Positions 1 to 7,285 of a stretch of 64,000 nt of DNA are shown here, in pieces. Source of the DNA: a virus; IMG/VR virus record IMGVR_UViG_3300047321_000445, positions 1-64,000 of that record. One strand, written 5' to 3'. Numbering within the stretch: position 1 is the first letter of the stretch; every line of letters begins with the position of its first letter. Both the position numbers and the translations under genes were made by a program. The notes under the pieces are model-generated. The model was not told where the DNA came from and made no database searches. It saw nothing but the letters and a program-made list of their open reading frames with translations.

Positions 1-10
1 GGTGTGGAGG

Positions 11-45
11 GGGGCTCGGTGCCGTTGTCCTCGGCACCGAGCCCC
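11..45. terminator. Hairpin terminator at the end of the minus-strand operon
   Basis: Perfect 14-bp inverted repeat (arms 11-24 and 32-45) with a 7-nt loop, just beyond the last minus-strand gene. It has no clear U tract, as is common in Streptomyces terminators. Confidence 0.75.
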
Positions 46-53
46 TTCGTATG

Positions 54-98
54 TGTCCGAGGGAATGTCAAAGTAATGGGGCGGTCGAGACACCCGCC
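54..98. repeat. Left copy of a 45-bp inverted repeat
   Basis: This segment matches the reverse complement of 9512-9556 at 43 of 45 bases. The inner 33 bp (54-86) are identical. Read inward it begins TGTCCGAGGGAATGTC, and the right copy ends in the complementary ACA. It overlaps the 3' end of the last minus-strand gene. No 5-bp target duplication is visible outside the two copies. Confidence 0.85.
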
Positions 99-514
99 AA
101 CCGGTCACCCCCGGGGCGCCCGTGGCCGGGGCCGGCCTGACCGCTCGGGCCCGCCGTGGCGCGCCCCAAGTCAGCTACAGGAAGGCCTACAGGCTTTCCG
201 TCGTGTCCAGCTTCACGACGGCCAGGGCACGGCGCTACGCTGCCGCCCGTGACCCTGAAGCCGACGATGCGGCCCGGCCGGCCCCCGTGCGTGACGTCCA
301 GTTCGATCCGCAGGTCGAGGCCGTAGTAGTTCCTGATGTGCTCGCGGCTGCTTGCGATCCTGGCCCGGATGTTGGCGGCGTCCTCGCGCAGCTCCTCGAT
401 ACGGTCCTCGGCGCGCATGCGGTCCTCCCACGAGGCGTGCATGTACAGGTCGTTGGCCAGGGCGCGGGCCCGGCTCTCCATGGCTTCGGCCTCGGCGAGG
501 ATGGCGGCGCTCAC
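68..514 (-). CDS. Hypothetical protein downstream of the recombinase
   Basis: 148 aa, GTG start overlapping the previous stop as GTGA. The first 90 residues are charged and helical, rich in Glu, Arg and Ala, and look like a short coiled coil. The last 50 residues are Gly/Pro/Arg-rich and look like out-of-frame or weakly constrained sequence. The stop lies inside the 45-bp inverted repeat, so the C terminus may have been rewritten when that repeat arrived. It is the last gene of the recombinase operon. No family is recognised. Confidence 0.55.
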   Translation of the reverse strand: MSAAILAEAEAMESRARALANDLYMHASWEDRMRAEDRIEELREDAANIRARIASSREHIRNYYGLDLRIELDVTHGGRPGRIVGFRVTGGSVAPCPGRREAGHDGKPVGLPVADLGRATAGPSGQAGPGHGRPGGDRLAGVSTAPLL

Positions 515-909
515 CGGGAGATCTCGTCGGCCAGGTCGGAGTGTCCGGCCGCCGTGGCGATGGCGCGCAGAACCGCCGTGGTGTTCGTTCGGTCGAGGCT
601 GCGCAGGACGTCGCCCAGGTTGACGCCGGCGCCGTAGACCTGAATGGACAGGGCGATGTTGAGGATCGTCGTCTGGGTGGTGGAGGCGTGCAGCTCGCCA
701 CGGCCGAAGGCCTTCGCGAGTTCGATCCAGTCGAGCTGATACGGGGCGCCGTCGACCATCACGAACTGCGGGTGGAGGTAGGCGATGCGGCGTAGCCAGT
801 AGTCGTGCTCGATGAGCAGGCCGAGGGCGGCCGTCTCGGTGCCTTCGCGGGCGTACTTCTTGAGGCTGGCGGTCAGTTCGTCCGGGGCGAAGGTGTTGGC
901 AGTGGTCAC
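511..909 (-). CDS. Hypothetical protein cotranscribed with the recombinase
   Basis: 132 aa, GTG start overlapping the recombinase stop by GTGA, so translational coupling is likely. The protein is mostly helical and neutral, with an aromatic segment near residues 35-60 (YWLRRIAYLHPQF) and no recognisable catalytic motif. Its position directly after the Xer-like gene suggests an accessory role in recombination or plasmid stability, but that is inference from context only. Confidence 0.65.
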   Translation of the reverse strand: MTTANTFAPDELTASLKKYAREGTETAALGLLIEHDYWLRRIAYLHPQFVMVDGAPYQLDWIELAKAFGRGELHASTTQTTILNIALSIQVYGAGVNLGDVLRSLDRTNTTAVLRAIATAAGHSDLADEISR

Positions 910-1907
910 GAGAAGGCTCCAGCGAGCTTGTAGGCGGGGGACTTGTCGAGCTGTTCGCGGCCGAGGTCGTAGCGTTCCGTGGTGGTCGAGTGCGCGTGGC
1001 CCATGAAGATCTGCACGTCGCGCAGGGAGACCTTCATGTCGAGGAGCATGGTGGCGCAGGCGTGGCGCAGGGAGTGCGGGCTGATCTTCTTGGTGAGGCC
1101 GGCCGCGCGGGCGGCGGTCTCCACGATGTAGGCGACCTGGTGGCGGTCGATGCGTTCGCCCTCGTCGTCCAGGAACAGGGCGTTGGTCTGGTCGGTGCGG
1201 GTGGCGAGGTAGGCGTCGACCGCCGCGGCGGCGGGCGGGGCGAGCACCATGTCCTGCTCCTCGCCGCCCTTGCGGAGGACGGTGAGCACGCGGTGGCCGC
1301 GCTGGTGCGAGAGGTTGGCGACGTCGCGAGAGCAGACTTCGGAGACGCGCAGTCCGGCGTGGAGGAGGACGGACACCACGGCGCCGTCGAGCGGGGAGCG
1401 CAGGTGCGCGGCCGCCAGGAGCCGGGTGCCTTCGTCCCGGTCAGGGCCGAGGGTCTGTGACTTGCGGGAGACGGCGGGGAGGTTGAGCCGCTTGTGCCCG
1501 GGGACCGGGTTGCGGGTCAGCAGCTCCTCGTCCACGGCGTAGGTGTAGTAGCCGCGTACGGGAGAGATCTTGCGGGCGATGGTGGCCGGCCGGTGCGGGG
1601 CGTCCGGGTCGGGACGGTGGCGGCTGGCCGCAGGCGGGTTGTTGATCATCCACCGGACGTAGGCGTTCACGTGCAGGCGGCGGGCGGCGAGTGGCGGGGT
1701 GCCGTAGGAGTGGCAGAAGTCGAACCACTGGTTCAGGTCGCGCCGGTAGCCGTCGAGGGTGTTTGGGTTGTTGTAGCCGAGAAGGAACGCTTCGCGTGCT
1801 TGGTCGGATTGTCGGTCGAGCTTGGCGAGCTGCTGCCACTGGGCCGTGTCGTCGTCGTCCACGAGCTCGGCGTCGAGGACGGGAAGTTCGATGGGTGCAA
1901 GGGTCAT
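906..1907 (-). CDS. Xer-like tyrosine recombinase
   Basis: 333 aa, the length of XerC/XerD-type enzymes. These cut and rejoin DNA through a 3'-phosphotyrosine. The N-terminal half (about residues 35-140) is the SAM-like core-binding domain. The C-terminal catalytic domain shows R187 (HAGLRVSEV), K213 (LRKGG), H278-R281-H282 (HSLRH), H304 (GHAHS) and the nucleophile Y313 (ERYDLG), so it looks active. A symmetric dif-like site lies about 60-90 bp upstream of its start. Together they suggest plasmid dimer resolution rather than tRNA-site integration. ICE or prophage integration cannot be excluded, because an attP-type site would look asymmetric but could lie elsewhere. Two small genes follow in the same operon with overlapping stops and starts. 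Confidence 0.93.
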   Translation of the reverse strand: MTLAPIELPVLDAELVDDDDTAQWQQLAKLDRQSDQAREAFLLGYNNPNTLDGYRRDLNQWFDFCHSYGTPPLAARRLHVNAYVRWMINNPPAASRHRPDPDAPHRPATIARKISPVRGYYTYAVDEELLTRNPVPGHKRLNLPAVSRKSQTLGPDRDEGTRLLAAAHLRSPLDGAVVSVLLHAGLRVSEVCSRDVANLSHQRGHRVLTVLRKGGEEQDMVLAPPAAAAVDAYLATRTDQTNALFLDDEGERIDRHQVAYIVETAARAAGLTKKISPHSLRHACATMLLDMKVSLRDVQIFMGHAHSTTTERYDLGREQLDKSPAYKLAGAFS

Positions 1908-1963
1908 GATCGGGTCCGTCCAGTGAGGGGGCTGGGAACGGGTGTGCGGGGCAAGACTCCCAC

Positions 1964-2001
1964 GTCAGCGTCCGCATAACTTGCATTATGCGGACACTGA
2001 C
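1964..2001. other. dif-like recombination site
   Basis: Two 16-bp arms (1964-1979 and 1986-2001) form an inverted repeat with one mismatch around a 6-bp centre, CTTGCA. The inner 11-bp half-sites are CGTCCGCATAA and TTATGCGGACA. The CGCATAA-6 bp-TTATG layout is that of bacterial XerC/XerD dif sites. The left half matches Escherichia coli's XerC half-site at 9 of 11 positions. It sits in the promoter region of the recombinase gene. Confidence 0.75.
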
Positions 2002-2026
2002 TTGGGCGTTCAGACGTTCGATTCTT

Positions 2027-2063
2027 CGTCAGGAAGCGTTCTAAGCGCGGCCGCTTCCTGACG
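2027..2063 (-). terminator. Hairpin after the 2074-2520 gene
   Basis: Perfect 12-bp inverted repeat (CGTCAGGAAGCG at 2027-2038, complement at 2052-2063) just beyond a minus-strand stop codon. It separates the upstream regulator operon from the recombinase promoter. Confidence 0.65.
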
Positions 2064-2073
2064 CTCGGGACGG

Positions 2074-2520
2074 TCAGGGGTACCAGTGGCCCGCGTCGTT
2101 GCGGCGCCGGACGTACATCTCGGCGTACGGCTTGTCGCCGCCCGGAGGCAGCGGGCAGCGGACCACGGCTCCGCACCGGTAGGTCTCGACGACCTCGCCT
2201 TCACCGACGGAGACCTCCTGAATGGTGATCCGGTCGCCGACGCGCAAGCCGAGGAAGTCGGGCGCGTCGACCCGGGCCACGTTGTGCCACCACCAGGCCC
2301 AATCCTTGGGGTTGCCGCGCGGCGCCTGCGGCATCGGCTCGAACAGATCACCGGGCCGGTAGTCGTAGACGTACCGCTCGTCCAGAGCGAGCCGCGTGAG
2401 GTCCCGGGTGGGGCTGTAGAGGTGGCCCCGGTCGAAGGCGGCCGGCACGGACGACTGAGGCAGCACGGTCAGGTCCACGACGGGCGAGAGGTCGGCAAGG
2501 GCGAACAGCGTGTCAGGCAT
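2074..2520 (-). CDS. Hypothetical protein
   Basis: 148 aa, ATG start overlapping the end of the preceding gene by a few bases. The sequence is acidic to neutral, rich in Asp, Pro and Trp (DWAWWWH near residue 75), and probably beta-rich. Most of it could be a compact fold related to phage-encoded ASCH/PUA-like nucleic acid binding domains (a VGDRITIQEVSVGEGE stretch is reminiscent of these), but the match is too weak for a call. It is the last gene of the operon that starts at 5454. Confidence 0.7.
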   Translation of the reverse strand: MPDTLFALADLSPVVDLTVLPQSSVPAAFDRGHLYSPTRDLTRLALDERYVYDYRPGDLFEPMPQAPRGNPKDWAWWWHNVARVDAPDFLGLRVGDRITIQEVSVGEGEVVETYRCGAVVRCPLPPGGDKPYAEMYVRRRNDAGHWYP

Positions 2521-2791
2521 CGGAATCCTTCTTGGTGTCGGCCGGGGTGGTGCCGTAGATGGCCTTGTGGCATCCCCGGCAGGGGGTGATGGCGCCGAGC
2601 GGGAAGCCGCGTTCGAGGTGTCCGGTCTTGCCGCAGGCCGCGTACAGCAGCGTCCACCACTCCTCGTTCGGGGGCCGCTTGGTGCGGTGGTAGGTGCGGC
2701 CGCGGATGAAGCGGACGCTGTGGATCGGGTACTCCTCGTCCATCGTTGGCGTCGTCTCGGCGGGCGCCGGGGTGGTGTCGGCGGTGGGCAT
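2513..2791 (-). CDS. Small zinc-binding-like protein
   Basis: 92 aa. The start at 2791 is preceded by a GGAG at proper spacing. A longer reading frame upstream would cross a parS-like palindrome and has no ribosome site. After a Thr/Pro-rich N terminus, the C-terminal half has a CGKTGH...CRGCH arrangement, which could bind one zinc ion. No function is recognised. It lies between the parS-like site and the 148-aa gene of the same operon. Confidence 0.65.
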   Translation of the reverse strand: MPTADTTPAPAETTPTMDEEYPIHSVRFIRGRTYHRTKRPPNEEWWTLLYAACGKTGHLERGFPLGAITPCRGCHKAIYGTTPADTKKDSDA

Positions 2792-2825
2792 CGTGTGCTC
2801 CGTGGGGTGTGCGGGCGGGCGGAAA

Positions 2826-2841
2826 TGTCTCGCGCGAGACG
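2826..2841. promoter_or_regulatory. Isolated parS-like palindrome
   Basis: TGTCTCGCGCGAGACG matches the three parS-like sites beside parB at 15 of 16 bases. It is extended by GGAAA and TTTCC flanks into a longer palindrome. It sits in the 82-bp gap between two minus-strand genes, 10 kb from the main cluster. Confidence 0.65.
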
Positions 2842-2873
2842 TTTCCGCCGTGGCGCGTGGGCTGGCTGTGGGA

Positions 2874-3077
2874 CTACGCGGTGATGCTGATGTCGGTGAG
2901 CGGCACGCCGCGTTCAAGCTGTGCGTGCAGCTCGCGGAGACGTGCGTAAGCGCGGGCGTCGCGCTTGTTGAGGGCGCGCCGTGCGGCGCCCGGCAGGCTC
3001 TTCCAGCAGATGAGGCAGAGGTATTTGCTGGACTCCCTGGTGCGTCCGCAGGACGTCGGGCAGCGGGGGCCCGTCAT
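2874..3077 (-). CDS. Small CxxC zinc-ribbon-like protein
   Basis: 67 aa. The start at 3077 overlaps the stop of the LuxR-type gene as ATGA, which decides it against longer readings. Cysteines at residues 6, 10, 21 and 24 (CPTSC and CLIC) could form one zinc site. The rest is an Arg-rich helix (YARLRELHAQLERG). Proteins like this are frequent in actinobacterial phages and plasmids and have no assigned role. Coupling to the LuxR-type gene suggests joint expression. Confidence 0.75.
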   Translation of the reverse strand: MTGPRCPTSCGRTRESSKYLCLICWKSLPGAARRALNKRDARAYARLRELHAQLERGVPLTDISITA

Positions 3078-3511
3078 GCTGCGACCTCCCAGTCGCGTCG
3101 GAGGAGGCCGCGCTGCCAGCCGATCGCGACCGCGTGCGCCCGGTCCCTGGCGTCCAGGTCGCGCAGGATCCGCTTGACGCGGGACTTCACGGCGTCGAGG
3201 GACAGCCAGAGTTCGGCGGCAATCTCGGCGTTCGAGTATCCGTCCGCGATCAGCTTCAGCGTGTCGACCAGGTGGTCCTCCAGCTCGCCGGGCAAGCCGG
3301 GGGCCAGGGTGATCACGCCCCTGCGGATCGCGGCGCCAACGAGCGCGGAGTGCCTCCGGTGGGGGATCTGAAGCCTGCGGCACGCCAACGCGATGTCGCT
3401 GATCACCGTGGTCTCGTGGACGCCGAGGCGGTCGGCGGTGTCCAGCCTGCTGACGCCAAGGGCGATGAGTTCGATGACGCGCACCGTGCGCGGGGTCAGG
3501 TCGGCGGTCAT
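3074..3511 (-). CDS. Transcriptional regulator with two tandem LuxR-type HTH domains
   Basis: 145 aa made almost only of two LuxR/GerE-type DNA-binding domains. The first (about residues 5-65) has LTPRTVRVIELIALGVSRLDTA then a TTVISDIALACRRL recognition region. The second (about 80-140) has LIADGYSNAEIAAELWLSLDAVKSRV. There is no receiver, PAS or ligand domain, so DNA binding is probably constitutive or controlled by dose. Two head-to-tail domains in one chain could bind direct repeats as a monomer. It overlaps both neighbours by 4 nt. A likely target is its own operon or another plasmid promoter, which is inference. Confidence 0.8.
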   Translation of the reverse strand: MTADLTPRTVRVIELIALGVSRLDTADRLGVHETTVISDIALACRRLQIPHRRHSALVGAAIRRGVITLAPGLPGELEDHLVDTLKLIADGYSNAEIAAELWLSLDAVKSRVKRILRDLDARDRAHAVAIGWQRGLLRRDWEVAA

Positions 3512-3870
3512 CGGCGGGTGGTCCTTTCCTTGCGGCGGGTGGTCTCCGGGACGCGGGCGTGGCAGCGCATGCAGCGGGTACCGCTCAGGTGGCGGACGGG
3601 CGTGTGCCGGCCGTCCTCGTCGACCGGACAGCGCCGGGTGACGCGCAGGACATCCAGCGCCTCCCGAGCCGGGACGATGAGCGTGCAGTTGTGGGTCATG
3701 CCGTCGCCGGACAGGCGGCAGATGCGGCGGGCGAACTCTGCGAGGGTGTCGCGCTCGTTGCGGACGGTGGCCAGTTCGCGGGCCATCGCGCGTATGAGGA
3801 GCGCGGCCGTGGTCTCGCCGAGGTCGTCGAGGTGCTCGGCGACCTGCTGCGGGTCGAGGGGGGCGGTCAT
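3508..3870 (-). CDS. Hypothetical protein with C-terminal CxxC
   Basis: 120 aa. The start at 3870 overlaps the upstream stop as ATGA; a longer in-frame extension overlaps the neighbour out of frame and is rejected. The N-terminal 60 residues are helical (DDLGETTAALLIRAMARELATV) and the C terminus has a CMRC pair after HTPVRHLSGTR. Similar short proteins occur in Streptomyces phages and plasmids. Function is unknown. Confidence 0.7.
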   Translation of the reverse strand: MTAPLDPQQVAEHLDDLGETTAALLIRAMARELATVRNERDTLAEFARRICRLSGDGMTHNCTLIVPAREALDVLRVTRRCPVDEDGRHTPVRHLSGTRCMRCHARVPETTRRKERTTRR

Positions 3871-4364
3871 CCGGTCCACCTCTGGCCGTTGCGGACGAGG
3901 AGGGTGAGCGGGCGTACGGGCGCGTCCTCGGACCGTCCGCCTTCGGCGGCGTAGGGCATGCCGTGGGCGAAGGTGGTGTCCGCGCCGGATGCCCACGGCC
4001 AGCCCTGCGCCACGTCGTGGGGACGCGCGCGGGTGAAGATCTGCCCCCGGGCGTCGAGGACGACGTCCCCGTGCTGCCACTCCCCGGCAGGCTCCTCGGC
4101 GGTGGGGAGTTCGACGCGGGCCGTGACCGTGAGGCGGGTGCCGGGCGGGAAGTCCTTGGCGTCGGCGACGAAGCCGGGTCCGGACACCTGCCCGTCGCTG
4201 CCGGTGCGCCCGTTCGCCGGGCCCCAGTAGAGGCCGAGCAGCTTGCGGCCGTCCGGGTTGTCGCTGCTCTTGTACATCCAGGACCGGACGTACTGCGGGT
4301 GCAGAGTCAGGGCCATGGTGGTGGTCTCGGGGTGGTCGGCCGAGAGCCGACGTCGGGGGATCAT
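3867..4364 (-). CDS. Hypothetical protein, beta-rich
   Basis: 165 aa from the ATG at 4364, which overlaps the upstream stop as ATGA. A second ATG 16 codons later is also possible. The chain is rich in Gly, Asp and Trp with alternating hydrophobic residues (TRLTVTARVELP, HGDVVLDARGQIF), suggesting a beta sandwich or barrel. No motif identifies a function. It is the fourth of eight genes in a tightly overlapping operon. Confidence 0.65.
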   Translation of the reverse strand: MIPRRRLSADHPETTTMALTLHPQYVRSWMYKSSDNPDGRKLLGLYWGPANGRTGSDGQVSGPGFVADAKDFPPGTRLTVTARVELPTAEEPAGEWQHGDVVLDARGQIFTRARPHDVAQGWPWASGADTTFAHGMPYAAEGGRSEDAPVRPLTLLVRNGQRWTG

Positions 4365-4744
4365 CGGGCAGCCGTCCTCTCGATCGGCGGTGCGGTGGCG
4401 AGGGAGAAGGCCGGGGCGGTGCGCCCGTTCGGCATGACGATCTGCCACGGGCCGCTGAACAGGCCGAAGGAGACCCAGTTGCAGCCGCGCCCGGTGTACT
4501 TCCCCTTCTTCAGGGCGCCGAGGGTGCGGCCGATGCACTCCTGGCCCACCAGGTCGGAGGCGATGACGGCCTCGCCGTCCTTGCGCTCTCGGGGGTGTTC
4601 GGCGAGGGCCTGGCGGAAGTCGTTGCCGTCGGCGACGTCGCCGCAGGACGGGCAGACGAAAGCCCAGTTGAGGGGGTCGTCGCCGAACCGGGCGGACGCC
4701 TCGGCGACGAGTTCAGCCTGTGTGATCTTGCGGTAATCAGTCAC
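4361..4744 (-). CDS. VVA0879-family protein
   Basis: 127 aa with GTG start overlapping the upstream stop as GTGA. The pattern ITQAELVAEASARFG ... WAFVCPSCGDVA ... SDLVGQECIGRTLGAL ... RGCNW recalls the VVA0879 family, which is common in actinobacterial phages and plasmids and has no known biochemical role. The CPSC pair together with the later Cys residues probably binds zinc. Assignment rests on remembered family pattern. Confidence 0.7.
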   Translation of the reverse strand: MTDYRKITQAELVAEASARFGDDPLNWAFVCPSCGDVADGNDFRQALAEHPRERKDGEAVIASDLVGQECIGRTLGALKKGKYTGRGCNWVSFGLFSGPWQIVMPNGRTAPAFSLATAPPIERTAAR

Positions 4745-5454
4745 GGGGTGTTCTCCGGAAGGGGCTTCAGCGTGGTGGGCGCGGCGAGCAGCCACGGGCG
4801 CTGGTCGTGCGGGCCTCGGCGCTCGACGGTCCAGCCGGCCGCGGTGAGGGTGGCCGCGTAGGCGTCGACCTGCCGGTGCCGTTCGGCCGCCAGCTCGTCG
4901 CGGCTGGGCCGGTTGGGGTCCGACAGGTCGGGCTCGGGCATGCGGTGGTCGATGCGCGCTTTACCGTCGGGGCCTTCGTCGACCCGGTAGCCGGGGGCCG
5001 ACACCGAGCCGTAGCGGTTGTAGTAGGCCGGGGTGTGCTTGGGAAACAGGACGTGCCCGGCTGCGGCAACATTCGCGGTGGCCCGGACGGTGGCGCGGCC
5101 GTGCTGGCGGGACAGCTCCAGGGCGGCGGCGCGTACGTCCTCGGGGACGCTGGTGGCGGTGACCTGCACGATGGCCCCGCAGTCGCAGGGGGTCATGCCG
5201 TGCCACGCGGAGCCGTCACACTCGGGCTGCCACTCGACGGTGACCGGGATCGGGGCCATGACCGTGGCCTCGTTCCAGTCCCCCCAGTTGCTGGGCGGCT
5301 GCTTGCCGCAGGCGGCGTGCACGATGTGGGCCTGGCCCTCTTCGATGGTCAGGAGGTACTGGGTGTCGGCGGGCTGGCAGCCGCATTCGTCGGCGGCGAG
5401 GTCGGGTTCCTGGTCGTCGGGTTCGGCGTCGAACAGGTCGATACTCGGGGGCAT
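4741..5454 (-). CDS. Hypothetical protein, first gene of the minus-strand operon
   Basis: 237 aa. ATG at 5454 has a GAGG six bases upstream. Cysteine groups near residues 22-24 (CGC), 48 and 89-91 (CDCG) suggest one or two metal sites in the first half. The second half ends in a helical region (RDELAAERHRQVDAYAATLTAAGWTVERRG), a common alpha-beta tail in phage proteins of unknown function. It overlaps the next gene as GTGA. It diverges from the operon at 5680 across a 225-bp region that holds promoters. Confidence 0.7.
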   Translation of the reverse strand: MPPSIDLFDAEPDDQEPDLAADECGCQPADTQYLLTIEEGQAHIVHAACGKQPPSNWGDWNEATVMAPIPVTVEWQPECDGSAWHGMTPCDCGAIVQVTATSVPEDVRAAALELSRQHGRATVRATANVAAAGHVLFPKHTPAYYNRYGSVSAPGYRVDEGPDGKARIDHRMPEPDLSDPNRPSRDELAAERHRQVDAYAATLTAAGWTVERRGPHDQRPWLLAAPTTLKPLPENTP

Positions 5455-5477
5455 GTGGGCCTCTCGTGGTGTCTGTG

Positions 5478-5553
5478 TTGACGTTGTGCCGAAAGGTCGT
5501 TCTAATATGGCCTCGTACGGAGCGCGTCCCACGGTCGGGATGGCGCTCCTTTT
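5478..5553 (+). ncRNA. Possible very short RNA: promoter followed at once by an intrinsic terminator
   Basis: A plus-strand promoter-like pair, TTGACG (5478-5483) and TAATAT (5503-5508), is spaced 19 bp, somewhat long. About 12 bp later comes GGAGCGCGTCCC ... GGGATGGCGCTCC followed by TTTTTT, a textbook Rho-independent terminator and rare in this GC-rich DNA. Transcription from here would give a 35-40 nt RNA and would not reach the gene at 5680. The pair could instead insulate the divergent operons. Confidence 0.4.
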
Positions 5554-5579
5554 TTGTGTTCGCAGCACAACGTATCTCA

Positions 5580-5608
5580 TTGCGGCCGCATTGAAAACCG
5601 GTTAGGGT
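5580..5608 (+). promoter_or_regulatory. Shared operon promoter, copy 1
   Basis: TTGCGG, a 17-bp spacer containing CCGCATTGAAAA, and TAGGGT. The same arrangement occurs at 16695-16723 and 22504-22532, each upstream of a plasmid operon. The common spacer sequence suggests one regulator. Confidence 0.65.
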
Positions 5609-5646
5609 TGCCCGTGTCAGATCAACGACGCACCCGGCCTTCTGGG

Positions 5647-5661
5647 TTGCGCCCGCATTGA
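5647..5661 (+). promoter_or_regulatory. Extra half-copy of the shared promoter motif before the 5680 gene
   Basis: TTGCGCCCGCATTGA repeats the -35 and spacer part of the shared promoter but runs directly into the ribosome-binding site (AAGGAGGA), so it cannot use the usual -10. It is a candidate second operator for the same regulator. Confidence 0.4.
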
Positions 5662-5679
5662 GAAGGAGGAGACCCTGAC

Positions 5680-6192
5680 GTGGACACGAACCGCTCGCGT
5701 CCGCCCTCGGCGCGTCCTCGGGTCGGACGCCCGCCGAACCGGAGACCCACGTTGGCCCGTCCACGTACGTCCCACCTGCCCGACCTGCTCGCCAAGGCCG
5801 CCGACCGGCTGACTGACTTCGGTGAGACCGAGTTGGCCGCGGCCGTACGTGAGGCCCTGGCCAAGCTCACTGCCAGCAAGGCGAGCCCGGACAACCCCAC
5901 GCTCCCGCTGTACGTGCGCAAGGAGACGTGGGAGCGGGCGCAGGCCGCGGGCTCCACCATCGACGCTGTGGAAGCCGGCTTCGCCGCCCTGCTCTCGGGC
6001 AAGTTCACGCCCCAGCGGCTCCCGCGCGGCGGCGACAAGGGCAAGTACAGCTCTCGGTGCTCCGCCCAACGGCAAGCCCAAGTCGAGGCGCACGTCGAGG
6101 CGCACGCCGACGAGCTCGGCTGGGCGCCATCTGCGTCGCAGGTGGCCGCCGCGTGGCTGGAACACAAGTACGGCAAGCCTGCTCGTAAGTAG
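5680..6192 (+). CDS. Hypothetical protein, first gene of the 5.7-9.5 kb operon
   Basis: 170 aa, GTG start with AAGGAGGA about ten bases upstream. The N terminus is very basic (Arg/Pro-rich, about 28 residues) and could bind nucleic acid. The following helical segments (HLPDLLAKAADRLTDFGETELAAAVREAL) and a C-terminal WLEHKYGK are of no recognised family. It is transcribed from the shared TTGCGG..TAGGGT promoter, diverging from the regulator operon. It may be a small DNA-binding regulator, but no HTH is convincing. Confidence 0.65.
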   Translation: MDTNRSRPPSARPRVGRPPNRRPTLARPRTSHLPDLLAKAADRLTDFGETELAAAVREALAKLTASKASPDNPTLPLYVRKETWERAQAAGSTIDAVEAGFAALLSGKFTPQRLPRGGDKGKYSSRCSAQRQAQVEAHVEAHADELGWAPSASQVAAAWLEHKYGKPARK

Positions 6193-6274
6193 GCGCACCC
6201 TGCCGGGGGTGTAGCGCTGGAGCCGACACCAGCCGCGCCCTCGGTCTCAACGTCACAAGGAGAACAAGGTCCCC

Positions 6275-7285
6275 ATGGCAGCCCCCCAGGCGGCCGGCGT
6301 TCAGGCCGGTAGCCAGACTCAGCACACCCAGAATCAGCCCTCCAACCCCTTCCGTCCCGCGACGAAGCAGAAGGCCAAGGCCCGTATCGCCCTCGGCGGC
6401 ATCGGCGGCTCAGGCAAGACGATGACCATGCTGAAGATCGCCTCGGCGCTGGTTCAGCCCGGCGAGCGGATCGCCGTGGTGGACACCGAGTACGGCTCGG
6501 CGTCCAAGTACGCGAAGGACTTCGAGTTCGATTCCCTGGAGAAGCGCAGCTTCGACCCGAGGGACCTGATCAAGACGGTCGCGGACGCCACCCGCTACGG
6601 GTACGGAGCGCTCTGCGTGGACACCTGGTCGCGGTACTGGTCCGGCAAGGGCGGCATGCTCGCCCTGGTCGACCAGCTCAGCAAGGGCCAGTTCAGCGGC
6701 TGGAAGGAAGTCCGCCCGATCGAGGAGGACATGATGGACGCCCTCCTGTCCTTCCCCGGGCATCTCCTCGTCACCGTCCGCTCGAAGACCGAGTACGTGG
6801 TCGAGCGCAACTCCGAGGGCAAGCAGTCCCCGAAGAAGATCGGCATGAAGTACGACCAGCGCGAAAACCTGGAGTACGAGTTCGACGTCGTCGGCGACAT
6901 GCAGGACGCCACGCTGACGGTGACGAAGACCCGTTGCCCCGACCTGCACGAGCTGGTCGTGCACAAGCCGGACCTGGAGTTCGGTTACACGATCCGTCAG
7001 TGGCTGGAGGACGGCGTCGATCCCGTCGCCACCGGGGCGTTCCGGGAACGGGCGCTCGCCGAGGGCGTCACGTTCGAGGAGTTGGGCGCCCTCATGCAGG
7101 AGGTCCGGGAGATGGGCATCCAGCACCGGCCTTCCAGCGATGCCAACTTCAGGCCGATGAGCCTGGAAATGGTCATTCAGAACCGTGGCCGCGAGGTCCG
7201 TGCCCAGATGCAGCAGTCCGGGACCGGGCGCGCCGCGTACGCGGCCGGCGTCGGCCAGCAGCAGGAGGAGGGCGCGGCAGCATGA
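6275..7285 (+). CDS. RecA/Sak4-like phage-type ATPase (AAA_24)
   Basis: 336 aa. Walker A at residues 41-49 (GGIGGSGKT), a Walker B-like CVDTWSRYW near residue 110, and VVDTEYGSASKYA after the first strand match phage AAA_24/Sak4-like RecA-fold ATPases, which help single-strand annealing or replication-linked recombination together with SSB. The N-terminal 30 residues are a disordered Gln/Ala linker and the C terminus is Gln/Gly-rich. An ATG with AAGGAG upstream fixes the start. A plasmid SSB (21886) and RusA resolvase (18803) would be natural partners. A simple NTPase role cannot be excluded. Confidence 0.8.
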   Translation: MAAPQAAGVQAGSQTQHTQNQPSNPFRPATKQKAKARIALGGIGGSGKTMTMLKIASALVQPGERIAVVDTEYGSASKYAKDFEFDSLEKRSFDPRDLIKTVADATRYGYGALCVDTWSRYWSGKGGMLALVDQLSKGQFSGWKEVRPIEEDMMDALLSFPGHLLVTVRSKTEYVVERNSEGKQSPKKIGMKYDQRENLEYEFDVVGDMQDATLTVTKTRCPDLHELVVHKPDLEFGYTIRQWLEDGVDPVATGAFRERALAEGVTFEELGALMQEVREMGIQHRPSSDANFRPMSLEMVIQNRGREVRAQMQQSGTGRAAYAAGVGQQQEEGAAA

